Assembly: GCA_934215545.1 (NCBI GenBank)
Contig: CAKQAD010000024.1
Coordinates: 1 to 23,528, forward strand
Source of the DNA: an uncultured Prevotella sp.
GTDB taxonomy: Bacteria; Bacteroidota; Bacteroidia; Bacteroidales; Bacteroidaceae
Direction: 5' to 3'
DNA length: 23,528 nt
Shown here: one piece after another, positions 15,900 through 23,528 of the stretch
Position numbering within the stretch: the first letter of the stretch is position 1
Layout: each line of letters opens with the position of its first letter
Program-made: the position numbers and the translations under genes
The notes under the pieces: generated by a model
The model's database searches: none
What the model saw: the letters and a program-made list of their open reading frames with translations, nothing else
What the model was told of the DNA's origin: nothing

Positions 15900-15937
15900 T
15901 AGTTGAAACATCAAAACATAGTTGAAACATTAAAACA
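15900..15937 (+). repeat. Two tandem copies of a 19-bp repeat
   Basis: TAGTTGAAACATCAAAACA (15900-15918) is followed by TAGTTGAAACATTAAAACA (15919-15937), identical at 18 of 19 positions. The second copy runs into the terminator stem. Confidence 0.9.
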
Positions 15938-15982
15938 ATGTGGGCGTGGTATTGGCAATTGCCAACCACGCCCACATTGTTT
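15933..15982. terminator. Bidirectional terminator between the maturase and HAD genes
   Basis: A 17-bp perfect outer stem (15933-15949 with 15966-15982, core TGTGGGCGTGG) carries an inner TTGGC/GCCAA stem with an AATT loop after a 2-nt bulge. TTTATT follows on the forward strand and TTTTAATG on the reverse. It sits between convergent genes. Confidence 0.9.
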
Positions 15983-16030
15983 ATTATAACAGTCCTACTT
16001 TTAGAACTGATTATTACAACAGCTCAATTA

Positions 16031-16474
16031 TTAGAATTGCCACCACTTTTTCTTTTTACGCTCGCCATTATTGCGAGTATCTCCGTGGATGCTGTTATTA
16101 TACTCTTCGTCGATGATATCCTGATAAGAGATTCCATCGTGTATCATACGATAGATGGTGCCCCAATCAGGAAGTCCACCAATGTTACGGTCGTCGATGA
16201 AGTAGTCTGCCTTTATCTTACGCGAGAAGTGGGCATTCTTTTCTTCATCTTCTTCAGGATAGTCCTTGTTCACCGCATAAAACTCCACTCCTTTGGCACG
16301 ACACCAGTCCACGGCATCTTGCAGTAGTTTGCCTTCTCGCACACTCCACAATATCAGTTTGTGTTGTTCGCGCATCAGCATCTTGAGTGTATCGGTGGCA
16401 AAGGGCACTTCCCTGCCAATCTCCGGATAGCGATGTTCTACGATTGTTCCGTCGAAATCAACAGCTATTGTCAT
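16031..16474 (-). CDS. Small HAD-superfamily hydrolase
   Basis: The 147-residue protein has the HAD nucleophile motif VDFDGT with D6 and D8, a probable motif II Ser at S44 (LILWSVREG), basic residues around 85-88, and the acidic motif IDDRN with D94 and D95. This is a phosphatase-like catalytic set in a compact protein without a large cap domain. The C-terminus is basic and aromatic (KKKKWWQF). Its substrate cannot be told from sequence. It starts 4 nt after the Wzc-like gene stops, so the two are co-transcribed; a role linked to polysaccharide synthesis is possible but is inferred from position only. Confidence 0.82.
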   Translation of the reverse strand: MTIAVDFDGTIVEHRYPEIGREVPFATDTLKMLMREQHKLILWSVREGKLLQDAVDWCRAKGVEFYAVNKDYPEEDEEKNAHFSRKIKADYFIDDRNIGGLPDWGTIYRMIHDGISYQDIIDEEYNNSIHGDTRNNGERKKKKWWQF

Positions 16475-16478
16475 TATC

Positions 16479-19025
16479 CTATTGTTTTATCGAATTATCG
16501 TTCTTACTACCATAACCACTCTTAGAGTAGTTGCCATATGTACCAAACGCTGAGTAGTCGCCATAACGGCTGCCTCGTGAGCTGCTTCCATAGCGCGAAT
16601 ACTTGCTATACTTGCCATATCCATAATAGTAGCCATACTTCTTCTTCGAGATGTCGATACCATTGATAACGACAGACATCTTAGGCAACTTCTTCTGCTT
16701 GTCGAGCTTGTTGATAAAGTCGAAGCTTGCTCTTGGTGTGAAGTCGGCACGACACATGTATACTGTTGCATCGGCAATGCGTGCTATCTGTATTGTGTCT
16801 GTCACCAATCCCACAGGTGCTGTATCCACAAGTATATAGTCGTAGTCTTCCTTCAGTGCTGCAAACACATCTTCGAGTGCTGTACGCGACACGAGTTCGG
16901 TTGGGTTTGGAGGTATCGGACCTGCCATGAGCAGGTCGAGGTTGGCATTCACACCCGAAGGAACTATCTGTTCTCTCACATCACTCTTCGATGGTGAGTC
17001 CATCATAAGCAGGTTGGTGATACCACGCTGCTTGTCCTTTATCTCAAAGAGTTTTGTGAGTCGTGGCTTACGGATATCAAGTCCCACGAGCACCACCTTA
17101 CGTCCGAGCAATGCGAAGCTCACGGCAAGGTTGGCAGCGGTAAATGTCTTGCCCTCGCCCGATGTGGTAGAGGTGAACATAATAACCTTATTGCCTTCTT
17201 CAAGCATAAACTGCACATTGGCACGCATAGAGCGGAACACCTCTTCCATGATGTTGTTCTTGTTCTCGTGCACCACGATGTCGCCCTTTGTCTTGATGGC
17301 ATCGTTGGCAATAGCCACATCGCCGATGATAGGCAGTTCGGTGAGCGTTTCCACATCGTCGTGTCCTTCAATGCGGTATCTGAAGTAGTTGATCAGGAAG
17401 AACACAGCCAAAGGTATTCCCAATCCGAGCACGAATGCGATAAGCATTATCATATGCGACTTAGGGCTTATCTTGCCCATAAACTGTGGCTCGTCGATAA
17501 GTTTGCCCTTGTCGGCGGTGGCAGCCAGTGATATGGAGTTCTCTTCGCGCTTCTGCAGAAGCATGAGGTAGAGTCCCGACTTCACTTCCTGCTGGCGTCC
17601 TATCTGTGTGAGTATACGTTCCTGCTCTGGTGTCGATGATATCTCTTTAGAATAGAGATTGTATTGTGCCTGCACATTATTGCGTTGTATCTCTGCCGAG
17701 CGCTGTGCCTGGCTCATGGCACGACGAATGCTTGTCACCAGTTCGTTGAGCTGTGCAGTAAGTGGTGCCACCGACGGACTTGTCTCGCTTGCGCTACGCA
17801 GCAGTCGGTTGCGCTCCATCACGATTTCATTATATTTATTGATGAGCATCGACGATGTTGGGTCTGTGAGTCCCACATTCGAAGGCAGTGTCTGATACTT
17901 GTTGGTAGGCTCGTTCATATAGTCGTTGATGCTACGCAACAGTTCTATCTGCATGTTCATCTCTGCCAACTTCTGTGTGTATGTGTTAGAGTTGGTAAGT
18001 GCCTGCACTGAGTTTGCCTGTGGGTCTATGATGCCATAACGGCGCTTTGTCGATTCCAGATCGCCCTCTGTAGCGCCCAGCTCACTATTTATCTTCTCCA
18101 GACGTGAGTTGATAAACTGCTCTGTGCGCATTGCTATCTCGTTCTTGTCTTCATTAGCCTGACGGTTGTAGCACACGATGAGCTGCTTTAGGTAGTCGAT
18201 GGCGCGCTGTGGTATTTGGTCGCGCATCACAAGCTGTGCAATAGTGGTGGTCTTTGATGTCGGACTGATAGACAGTGAACTTACATATTTGCGTGCAGCC
18301 ACTGCTGGCGACACGATAACCGCCTTCAATGTCTTGCCTTCGTCAAGCTTCGACACTGGGTTTTCCTTGAAACTAATCGTACCTACGCTTGTACTTATAT
18401 TATATGGCAGACGGTCTACGGTCTTGTCAATTGTATATGGCACTGGGTCGAGGTCGCGGTCGTTAGGCAGATAGGTGTATGTTCCTTTTATGTGCAACTT
18501 GCCATTTTCGCGTGTTATAGATAGCTTGATAGGCATCTTCAGTTTCTCAAGGCTGTTGGCATCAAGATCCACGTCGATTGGCTGGTTTTGATACAGGGTG
18601 TGCGATCTCACTCTTCCGCTGACAGCATAGTCCACATAGAGTTTCAGGTCGGTCACGGTGCGCTGTGCAATCTTTGTCGACGAGAGTATCTCCATCTCAT
18701 TGTCGATACCAGCCGAATTTGAGATGATACCCAATGTGCTCGATGCTGTCAATGAGCTGCGTCCTGAACGCATTCCTGATGGTGAGTTTTCGGTATCATC
18801 CTTTATAAGCATCTTGACATATGCCTGATACACAGGTGTGGCATAGCGCAAATATACTGCTGCTGCTCCAACACAAATCACCAACGACAATATTATCCAT
18901 TGCCAGTTGAGAATTATCATTGTGTAGAGGTTTCTGAAATCAAACGACGATTTCGAGTCTCCCTCAGGCATGGAATTATACAATCCTTGACTATTGTAAG
19001 TCTCCATTTTCTTTGGTTCTTCCAT
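16479..19025 (-). CDS. Wzc-like polysaccharide co-polymerase with BY-type tyrosine kinase domain
   Basis: The 848-residue inner-membrane protein helps set chain length and export of capsule or exopolysaccharide, cycling through tyrosine autophosphorylation. It has a first membrane segment at about 41-58, a Wzz-type periplasmic region with long helices (about 60-515), a second membrane segment at about 523-546 and a cytoplasmic kinase. The kinase shows Walker A STTSGEGKT (619-627), Walker A' VVLVGLDIRKP (644-654) and Walker B YILVDTAP (730-737). The tail 795-848 has 13 tyrosines in 54 residues, the usual phosphorylation cluster, here long and Gly/Ser-rich. A second Met at residue 7 is an alternative start. 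It follows rfbA by 49 nt and precedes the HAD gene by 4 nt. Confidence 0.95.
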   Translation of the reverse strand: MEEPKKMETYNSQGLYNSMPEGDSKSSFDFRNLYTMIILNWQWIILSLVICVGAAAVYLRYATPVYQAYVKMLIKDDTENSPSGMRSGRSSLTASSTLGIISNSAGIDNEMEILSSTKIAQRTVTDLKLYVDYAVSGRVRSHTLYQNQPIDVDLDANSLEKLKMPIKLSITRENGKLHIKGTYTYLPNDRDLDPVPYTIDKTVDRLPYNISTSVGTISFKENPVSKLDEGKTLKAVIVSPAVAARKYVSSLSISPTSKTTTIAQLVMRDQIPQRAIDYLKQLIVCYNRQANEDKNEIAMRTEQFINSRLEKINSELGATEGDLESTKRRYGIIDPQANSVQALTNSNTYTQKLAEMNMQIELLRSINDYMNEPTNKYQTLPSNVGLTDPTSSMLINKYNEIVMERNRLLRSASETSPSVAPLTAQLNELVTSIRRAMSQAQRSAEIQRNNVQAQYNLYSKEISSTPEQERILTQIGRQQEVKSGLYLMLLQKREENSISLAATADKGKLIDEPQFMGKISPKSHMIMLIAFVLGLGIPLAVFFLINYFRYRIEGHDDVETLTELPIIGDVAIANDAIKTKGDIVVHENKNNIMEEVFRSMRANVQFMLEEGNKVIMFTSTTSGEGKTFTAANLAVSFALLGRKVVLVGLDIRKPRLTKLFEIKDKQRGITNLLMMDSPSKSDVREQIVPSGVNANLDLLMAGPIPPNPTELVSRTALEDVFAALKEDYDYILVDTAPVGLVTDTIQIARIADATVYMCRADFTPRASFDFINKLDKQKKLPKMSVVINGIDISKKKYGYYYGYGKYSKYSRYGSSSRGSRYGDYSAFGTYGNYSKSGYGSKNDNSIKQ

Positions 19026-19074
19026 TTTTCTCTAATCTTCTATATTTTTATTAATAATTGCTTGTGTATGCCAT

Positions 19075-19953
19075 TTACTTTCCTGCTGCCAGCTGCAACA
19101 GATACTTGCCGTATTCGTTCTTTGCCATTGGCTCTGCCACCATCTTCAGACGCTCGGCGTCTATCCATCCTTTCTTAAAGGCTACTTCTTCAAGACATGC
19201 CACCTTTAGTCCTTGTCGTTTTTCTATCACTTCTATAAAGGTACTTGCCTCTGATAGCGAGTCGTGTGTTCCAGTGTCGAGCCATGCAAATCCGCGCTGC
19301 AGTGTCTGCACCTTCAGCTCGCCACGCTTCAGATATTCCTGGTTTACGGTGGTTATCTCTAACTCGCCACGACTGCTTGGCTTTATGTTCTTTGCTATCT
19401 CCACCACGCTGTTCGGATAGAAGTAGAGTCCCACCACTGCATAGTTGCTCTTTGGGTGCTGTGGTTTTTCTTCAATGCTCAGGCAGTTGCCGTCTGCGTC
19501 AAACTCTGCCACGCCGTAGCGCTCGGGGTCGTTAACGAAATATCCAAACACGGTGGCTTTGCCGTCGTTCTCTACATTTGCCACGCTTTCATGCAGCAGC
19601 TTTGTAAACCCTGCCCCGTAGAATATGTTGTCGCCCAACACCAGACAGGCAGAATCATCACCGATAAACTCTTCGCCAATGATAAAGGCTTGCGCTAAAC
19701 CGCCAGGATAAGGCTGCTCAGCATATTCAAAGTGCACACCATAATCGCTTCCATCGCCCAGCAAACGCTTGAACGAGGGCAGATCGGCAGGAGTGGAGAT
19801 AATTAGTATATCCCGTATATCAGCTAACATCAGCACCGATATGGGATAATAAATCATAGGTTTGTCAAAGATTGGTATCAGCTGCTTGCTGATGCCTTTT
19901 GTTATGGGGTAAAGGCGTGTGCCCGACCCTCCGGCTAAAACAATTCCTTTCAT
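19075..19953 (-). CDS. rfbA: Glucose-1-phosphate thymidylyltransferase
   Basis: The 292-residue cytoplasmic enzyme joins glucose-1-phosphate to dTTP, giving dTDP-glucose, the first step to dTDP-L-rhamnose and other deoxysugars for surface polysaccharides. The nucleotidyltransferase signature [14 protein letters not shown] at residues 3-16 is followed by [24 protein letters not shown] near 107-114 carries the metal-binding Asp, and [10 protein letters not shown] and [21 protein letters not shown] are typical RmlA segments. Length is normal. It opens the operon with the Wzc-like and HAD genes; rfbB, rfbC and rfbD are not in the window. Its start faces the 211-aa gene, with divergent promoters in the 217-nt gap. 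Confidence 0.95.
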   Translation of the reverse strand: MKGIVLAGGSGTRLYPITKGISKQLIPIFDKPMIYYPISVLMLADIRDILIISTPADLPSFKRLLGDGSDYGVHFEYAEQPYPGGLAQAFIIGEEFIGDDSACLVLGDNIFYGAGFTKLLHESVANVENDGKATVFGYFVNDPERYGVAEFDADGNCLSIEEKPQHPKSNYAVVGLYFYPNSVVEIAKNIKPSSRGELEITTVNQEYLKRGELKVQTLQRGFAWLDTGTHDSLSEASTFIEVIEKRQGLKVACLEEVAFKKGWIDAERLKMVAEPMAKNEYGKYLLQLAAGK

Positions 19954-20007
19954 CTGAGTAGCTTTGAATGTGTATATTATGAAAGTCTACAATTCTCTAA
20001 AAGTGTA

Positions 20008-20015
20008 CAAAGATA
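20008..20015 (-). promoter_or_regulatory. Candidate -7 element of the rfbA operon
   Basis: On the reverse strand TATCTTTG fits TAnnTTTG exactly, 55 nt before the rfbA start. No TTTG lies at the -33 distance. Confidence 0.5.
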
Positions 20016-20096
20016 CTAATATTTGCGGATATATGGCATTTTTTTCCTATTTTTTTAGCATTGCCGCACCATGTTATTATAATGTATGATAATTCC

Positions 20097-20127
20097 TTTG
20101 CTGCTTTGCAAAAAAATAGTAATTTTG
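20097..20127 (+). promoter_or_regulatory. Promoter of the 211-aa gene
   Basis: TTTG (20097-20100), a 19-nt spacer and TAATTTTG (20120-20127) match the consensus exactly, 43 nt before the start. Confidence 0.8.
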
Positions 20128-20170
20128 CATAGATAATAAATAAGCCGATTTTACTAATATTATATATAAC

Positions 20171-20806
20171 ATGGGATTTTTATCAAAACTTTTTGGAAAA
20201 AAAGCAGACAATAACAATACGGGTGGAATGGAAGACTACATGAACCTCGTGCGTGTTTACTTCCAGGCTTCCATCGCTGCTGGTGTGGGCATCACCAACC
20301 TTGCAATGCTGCCCGATCTTCGTGTGTTCAAAACCACCCTGCATGTGCCTACACAGAACAACAAGCTTGGTGTGGGCGAGAAGGCTGCATGCCGCAAGAT
20401 GATGAAGGAGATTTATGGTACCAACGACAATTTCTTCAAGGAAATCGACCAAAGCATCCGTAAGAACTGCCGCAAGCTGCAGGATGTGCAGGGCTATATG
20501 ATTCAGTTCCAAGGCTTCAGCCAGGACCTGATGATGCTCATGGGCAACCTTATGAAGTTCAAGCTGCGCCTTCCTTCTATCTTCAAGGGTGCCATCTATA
20601 AAATGACAGAGAAGACGGTCACCGACATTTTTAATAACAACAACTATAAGGATCCAGGTGTCCTGAAGACTGTCGTGGCTGTGCGCCAATACAACCATCG
20701 CCTGGGCTTCACAGAGAAGTGGACCACCGATTTTGTATATCAGGTGGTAATGCTTGCTAAAAAGGAGCCTAAGCGCAACGACGACGACGACAAGAATAAC
20801 AAATAA
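20171..20806 (+). CDS. Uncharacterised 211-residue protein
   Basis: I do not recognise a named family. The product is soluble-looking and has no signal peptide. The N-terminus is basic and amphipathic (MGFLSKLFGKKAD), then a Met/Leu-rich helical body with repeated Met pairs and triplets (about residues 100-140, FSQDLMMLMGNLMKFK) and a charged tail ending in Asp- and Lys/Asn-rich stretches (DDDDKNNK). Frequent use of favoured codons such as AAG, CTG, CTT and AAC, together with a consensus promoter, suggests good expression. It is a single gene: rfbA is divergent and the next gene has its own promoter. A membrane-surface role through the N-terminal helix is possible but unproven. Confidence 0.8.
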   Translation: MGFLSKLFGKKADNNNTGGMEDYMNLVRVYFQASIAAGVGITNLAMLPDLRVFKTTLHVPTQNNKLGVGEKAACRKMMKEIYGTNDNFFKEIDQSIRKNCRKLQDVQGYMIQFQGFSQDLMMLMGNLMKFKLRLPSIFKGAIYKMTEKTVTDIFNNNNYKDPGVLKTVVAVRQYNHRLGFTEKWTTDFVYQVVMLAKKEPKRNDDDDKNNK

Positions 20807-20836
20807 CAGACCTTGGATTAAAAAAAGAGTCTATTA

Positions 20837-20868
20837 TTTGCGACATTCACAGAAATAATTTAATTTTG
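20837..20868 (+). promoter_or_regulatory. Promoter of the coiled-coil gene and zapA
   Basis: TTTG (20837-20840), a 20-nt spacer and TAATTTTG (20861-20868) match the consensus exactly. The start codon follows only 18 nt later, giving a very short leader. Confidence 0.8.
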
Positions 20869-20886
20869 TAATCAAAATGTAGCCGT

Positions 20887-21183
20887 ATGGAAGCTGATGA
20901 CAAGAGCCTAAACCTATTCTCCACGAGGGTGAGGCAAATGATATTACAATACAGCGACCTGAAAAAGCAGAACGCTGCACTTGCTGCACGCATCGCAGAG
21001 CAGCAGGAGAGCATACGCTTGCTCCAAGAGCAGACGCAGCAGATGCAAGCCGACTACAACAGTCTGAAGATGGCAAGAATGGTAGAGATTACCAATGGCG
21101 ACATGGAGAATGCTCAGAAACGATTGGCGCAACTCATACGCGACGTCAACAAATGCATCACTCTAATCAGCGAAGCCAAGTAG
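20887..21183 (+). CDS. Small coiled-coil protein preceding zapA, possible ZapB-like division factor
   Basis: The 98-residue protein is helical and Gln/Leu/Glu-rich, with a heptad-like coiled coil over about residues 15-65 (LKKQNAALAARIAEQQ, then LLQEQTQQMQ). A conserved-looking C-terminal segment, RLAQLIRDVNKCITLI, follows. It has no signal peptide or membrane segment. zapA starts 29 nt after its stop, so they share a transcript. Position and coiled-coil form suggest a partner of ZapA in organising the FtsZ ring, as ZapB is in enterobacteria; the sequence alone does not prove homology to ZapB. Confidence 0.8.
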   Translation: MEADDKSLNLFSTRVRQMILQYSDLKKQNAALAARIAEQQESIRLLQEQTQQMQADYNSLKMARMVEITNGDMENAQKRLAQLIRDVNKCITLISEAK

Positions 21184-21212
21184 TCAATGCTACCACTTAA
21201 TTTACCCTGAAT

Positions 21213-21515
21213 ATGGCTGAGAACAATAACGAGAAACTAAGGATAAGACTGCATGTCTACGATATGAACATCCCGGTTAACATCAAGCCGGAAGACGAAC
21301 CATTGTATCGCGACGCAGCCACTCTTATCACTAACACGGTCAACGCATACGCATCAAGATATAAAGGGCCTAAAAACGAGAAAGAACTGCTCTATATGGC
21401 TCTCATCGAAATAGCACTGCGATACGAAATGCAACTAAAACGCAACGACACCGAACCTTTCCGTGATATTCTCAATAAGCTGACGTCAGAAATCGAGGAC
21501 GCCATAAAGGAATAA
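21213..21515 (+). CDS. zapA: Cell division protein ZapA
   Basis: The 100-residue cytoplasmic protein bundles FtsZ filaments at midcell. The N-terminal strand region LRIRLHVYDMNIPVNIKPEDE and the following helix LYRDAATLITNTVNAYASRY are typical of the ZapA family. The C-terminal half is a long helix (ELLYMALIEIALRYEMQLKR) that forms the dimerising coiled coil. It lies between the 98-aa coiled-coil gene and rny, an order I know from other Bacteroidetes. Confidence 0.92.
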   Translation: MAENNNEKLRIRLHVYDMNIPVNIKPEDEPLYRDAATLITNTVNAYASRYKGPKNEKELLYMALIEIALRYEMQLKRNDTEPFRDILNKLTSEIEDAIKE

Positions 21516-21599
21516 TGTGTTATGCATTGTCCTTTACTTCAATCAGACTACACAATAATGAGAATATTACAAACAGATAATAATTTTAAACAGTAACTT

Positions 21600-23135
21600 A
21601 TGTTAGGTACACTTATTGCTACCTTTATAGCACTCGTAGTGGGTGGCGTCGCAGGCTATGCTGCCTTCCGCTACGTAATAAAGGGAAAATATAACGAAAT
21701 GATATCAGCTGCCACAAAAGAGGCAGAAGTGATTAAGGAGAAAAAGCTTCTCGAAGTGAAGGAGAAGTTCCTCAACAAGAAATCGGAGCTCGAAAAGGAG
21801 GTGCAGCAGCGCAACCAGAAAATTCAGCAGAGCGAAAACCGACTCAAACAGCGAGAGATTTCTCTCAACCAGCGACAGGAGGAACTGGGACGCCGCAAGC
21901 AGGACATCGAGCAAAATCAGCAGCGCATCGACAACGAGAAGAAACTGCTTGCCATCAAGCAGGAGGAGCTGGAAAAGATGCAAATCAAAGAGCGCGAAAA
22001 GCTCGAAGAGCTCTCAGGTCTGAGCAGCGAAGAGGCAAAGAACCGCCTTGTGGAGAGCCTTAAAGACGAGGCTCGCACCGACGCTGCAAGCTACATCAAC
22101 GAAATCATGGACGAGGCAAAGCTTAATGCCAATGCGCAGGCTAAGAAAATCGTCATACAGACCATACAGCGTGTTGCCACCGAGACAGCAATAGAAAACT
22201 CTGTATCGGTGTTCCACATCGACAACGACGAAGTGAAGGGCCGCATCATCGGTCGCGAGGGCCGCAACATCCGTGCTCTCGAGGCTGCCACCGGAGTGGA
22301 AATCGTCGTCGACGACACTCCTGAGGCTATCGTAATCTCTGCCTTCGACCCAGTGCGCCGCGAAGTGTGCCGCCTGGCTCTGCACCAACTGGTAGCAGAC
22401 GGACGTATCCACCCTGCACGCATCGAAGAGGTGGTGGCAAAGGTAAAGAAGCAACTCGACAACGAGATCATCGAAACGGGCAAGCGCACCGCCATCGACC
22501 TTGGCATCCATGGCTTGCACCCAGAACTCATACGCATCGTCGGCAAGATGAAGTATCGCTCTTCTTATGGTCAGAACTTGCTGCAACATGCTCGCGAAAC
22601 AGCCAACCTTTGTGCCGTCATGGCTGCAGAACTGGGCCTCAACCCCAAAAAGGCAAAGCGTGCTGGCTTGCTACACGATATTGGTAAGGTGCCCGACGAA
22701 GAGAGCGAATTGCCACACGCACTCTATGGTGCAAAGATTGCCGAGAAATTCAAGGAGAAGCCCGACATCTGCAATGCCATCGGTGCTCACCACGACGAAA
22801 TGGAAATGAGCACTCTGCTCGCTCCTATCGTACAGGTGTGCGACGCTATCTCAGGCGCTCGTCCTGGCGCCCGCCGCGAAATTGTAGAGGCTTATATCAA
22901 GCGTCTCAACGACCTTGAGTCTATAGCAATGTCTTACCCTGGCGTCACCAAGACTTATGCCATCCAGGCTGGTCGCGAACTACGTGTAATCGTGGGTGCC
23001 GACAAGATGGACGACAAGGAGACAGAGAAACTCTCTGGCGAGATTGCCAACAAGATCCAAACAGAGATGACGTATCCCGGACAGGTGAAAATCACCGTTA
23101 TCCGCGAAACACGCTCTGTGGCTTATGCGAAATAA
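21600..23135 (+). CDS. rny: Ribonuclease Y
   Basis: The 511-residue membrane-anchored endoribonuclease starts mRNA decay. It has an N-terminal membrane segment (residues 3-24), a long charged coiled coil (about 30-165) that would mediate oligomerisation, a KH RNA-binding domain with [10 protein letters not shown] (214-223), and an HD phosphohydrolase domain with H330 and the HD pair H359-D360 (LLHDIGKVP). The C-terminal part (about 440-511) matches the family. Length and motifs are complete. The 84 nt after zapA hold only a weak -7-like TAATTTTA (21581-21588), so rny may be read from the zapA promoter, from this site, or both. A strong terminator follows. Confidence 0.97.
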   Translation: MLGTLIATFIALVVGGVAGYAAFRYVIKGKYNEMISAATKEAEVIKEKKLLEVKEKFLNKKSELEKEVQQRNQKIQQSENRLKQREISLNQRQEELGRRKQDIEQNQQRIDNEKKLLAIKQEELEKMQIKEREKLEELSGLSSEEAKNRLVESLKDEARTDAASYINEIMDEAKLNANAQAKKIVIQTIQRVATETAIENSVSVFHIDNDEVKGRIIGREGRNIRALEAATGVEIVVDDTPEAIVISAFDPVRREVCRLALHQLVADGRIHPARIEEVVAKVKKQLDNEIIETGKRTAIDLGIHGLHPELIRIVGKMKYRSSYGQNLLQHARETANLCAVMAAELGLNPKKAKRAGLLHDIGKVPDEESELPHALYGAKIAEKFKEKPDICNAIGAHHDEMEMSTLLAPIVQVCDAISGARPGARREIVEAYIKRLNDLESIAMSYPGVTKTYAIQAGRELRVIVGADKMDDKETEKLSGEIANKIQTEMTYPGQVKITVIRETRSVAYAK

Positions 23136-23163
23136 ACAATCATTTAAAACAATATCACCCAAT

Positions 23164-23198
23164 AAAACCTGGATTGCTTCGGCTCTCCAGGTTTTTTT
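23164..23198 (+). terminator. Terminator of rny with UUCG tetraloop
   Basis: AAAACCTGGA (23164-23173) pairs with TCCAGGTTTT (23186-23195). An inner GC-UUCG-GC (23176-23183) caps it beyond a 2x2 internal loop, and the T-run reaches 23198. It starts 29 nt after the rny stop. Confidence 0.93.
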
Positions 23199-23212
23199 GT
23201 AACAAATATAAA

Positions 23213-23436
23213 ATTAATGGATAATTCATGATAATTCGTGTTCAAAGACCACAGATAGCTAAATCCGCTGGTTGATGTTGATTTTAAACATGAATGTCCA
23301 TGAATTATCCACGAATTATCCATTAATTCTTTTTTTAGATTTAAACACAAAGACCACAGATAGCTAAATACGCTGGTTGTTATTGAATTTAAACATTAAT
23401 GTCCATTAATGACCATTAATTATCCATTAATTATTT
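23213..23436. repeat. Two tandem units of about 89 bp (period 105) with a flanking inverted arm
   Basis: Unit A (23243-23331) and unit B (23348-23436) share CAAAGACCACAGATAGCTAA at 23243 and 23348, GCTGGTTG, TTTAAACAT and ATTATCCATTAATT. The offset is 105, shifting to 104 near the end. ATTAATGGATAATTC (23213-23227), left of unit A, is the exact inverse of 23313-23327. Short words such as ATTATCCA, ACGAATTATCC and TGTCCATTAA recur inside. No gene is present. The remaining 23437-23528 is AT-rich, with nothing I can identify. Confidence 0.85.
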
Positions 23437-23528
23437 CTTAGAAGAAAATTAATTGTCTTTTCCTGATTTTGCTTGACACTTTTCGGTGATATAAACTGTA
23501 ATAATTGACAAGTCTTGACTAAGTGCCC

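Noticed and set aside
21516..21599. Possible 6S RNA next to zapA, as in enterobacteria
   Set aside because: The gap is only 84 nt and shows no long helix with a central bulge.

Overview
The window looks like chromosomal DNA from a member of the Bacteroidales, most likely Prevotella or a close relative. Three things point there. Intergenic starts carry the Bacteroidetes promoter pattern (TTTG, a 19-20 nt spacer, then TAnnTTTG), and there are no strong Shine-Dalgarno sites. The gene set is typical: class II ribonucleotide reductase, MCE-family lipid-transport protein, ZapA with a small coiled-coil partner, RNase Y, an anaerobic sulfatase-maturating enzyme and a Bacteroidetes-type Wza/Wzc pair. 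I assign genus by impression only.

Layout. Positions 1-824 hold the 3' end of a B12-dependent ribonucleotide reductase gene, closed by a strong terminator. A forward block follows: folB, a secreted N-acetylmuramoyl-L-alanine amidase with a probable SPOR-like tail and an MCE/MlaD protein (probable pair), a terminator, then dnaA with its own promoter. dnaA converges on reverse-strand pgpA across a bidirectional terminator. From about 6640 to 7564 lies a gene-free stretch with five perfect or near-perfect inverted repeats. One is a 177-nt foldback whose wobble pairs all favour a forward-strand RNA. Reverse-strand carA-carB (pyrimidine/arginine supply) ends against it.

From 12157 to 19953 are exopolysaccharide genes on the reverse strand, split in two: a Wza-like export lipoprotein, and an rfbA - Wzc-like tyrosine kinase - HAD-family operon. 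Between them sits a forward pair, a type I asparaginase and an anaerobic sulfatase-maturating enzyme.

From 20097 to the end everything is forward: an uncharacterised 211-aa protein, a 98-aa coiled-coil protein followed by zapA (cell division), and rny (RNase Y) with a UUCG-loop terminator. After it comes an AT-rich pair of 105-bp-period tandem repeats with DnaA-box-like words.

Most of the window is housekeeping DNA. I found no CRISPR array, transposase, phage gene or tRNA/rRNA gene. The best candidates for something undescribed are the 7176-7352 foldback with its hairpin-rich surroundings, the 23.2-23.4 kb repeat, and the two uncharacterised small proteins near zapA.
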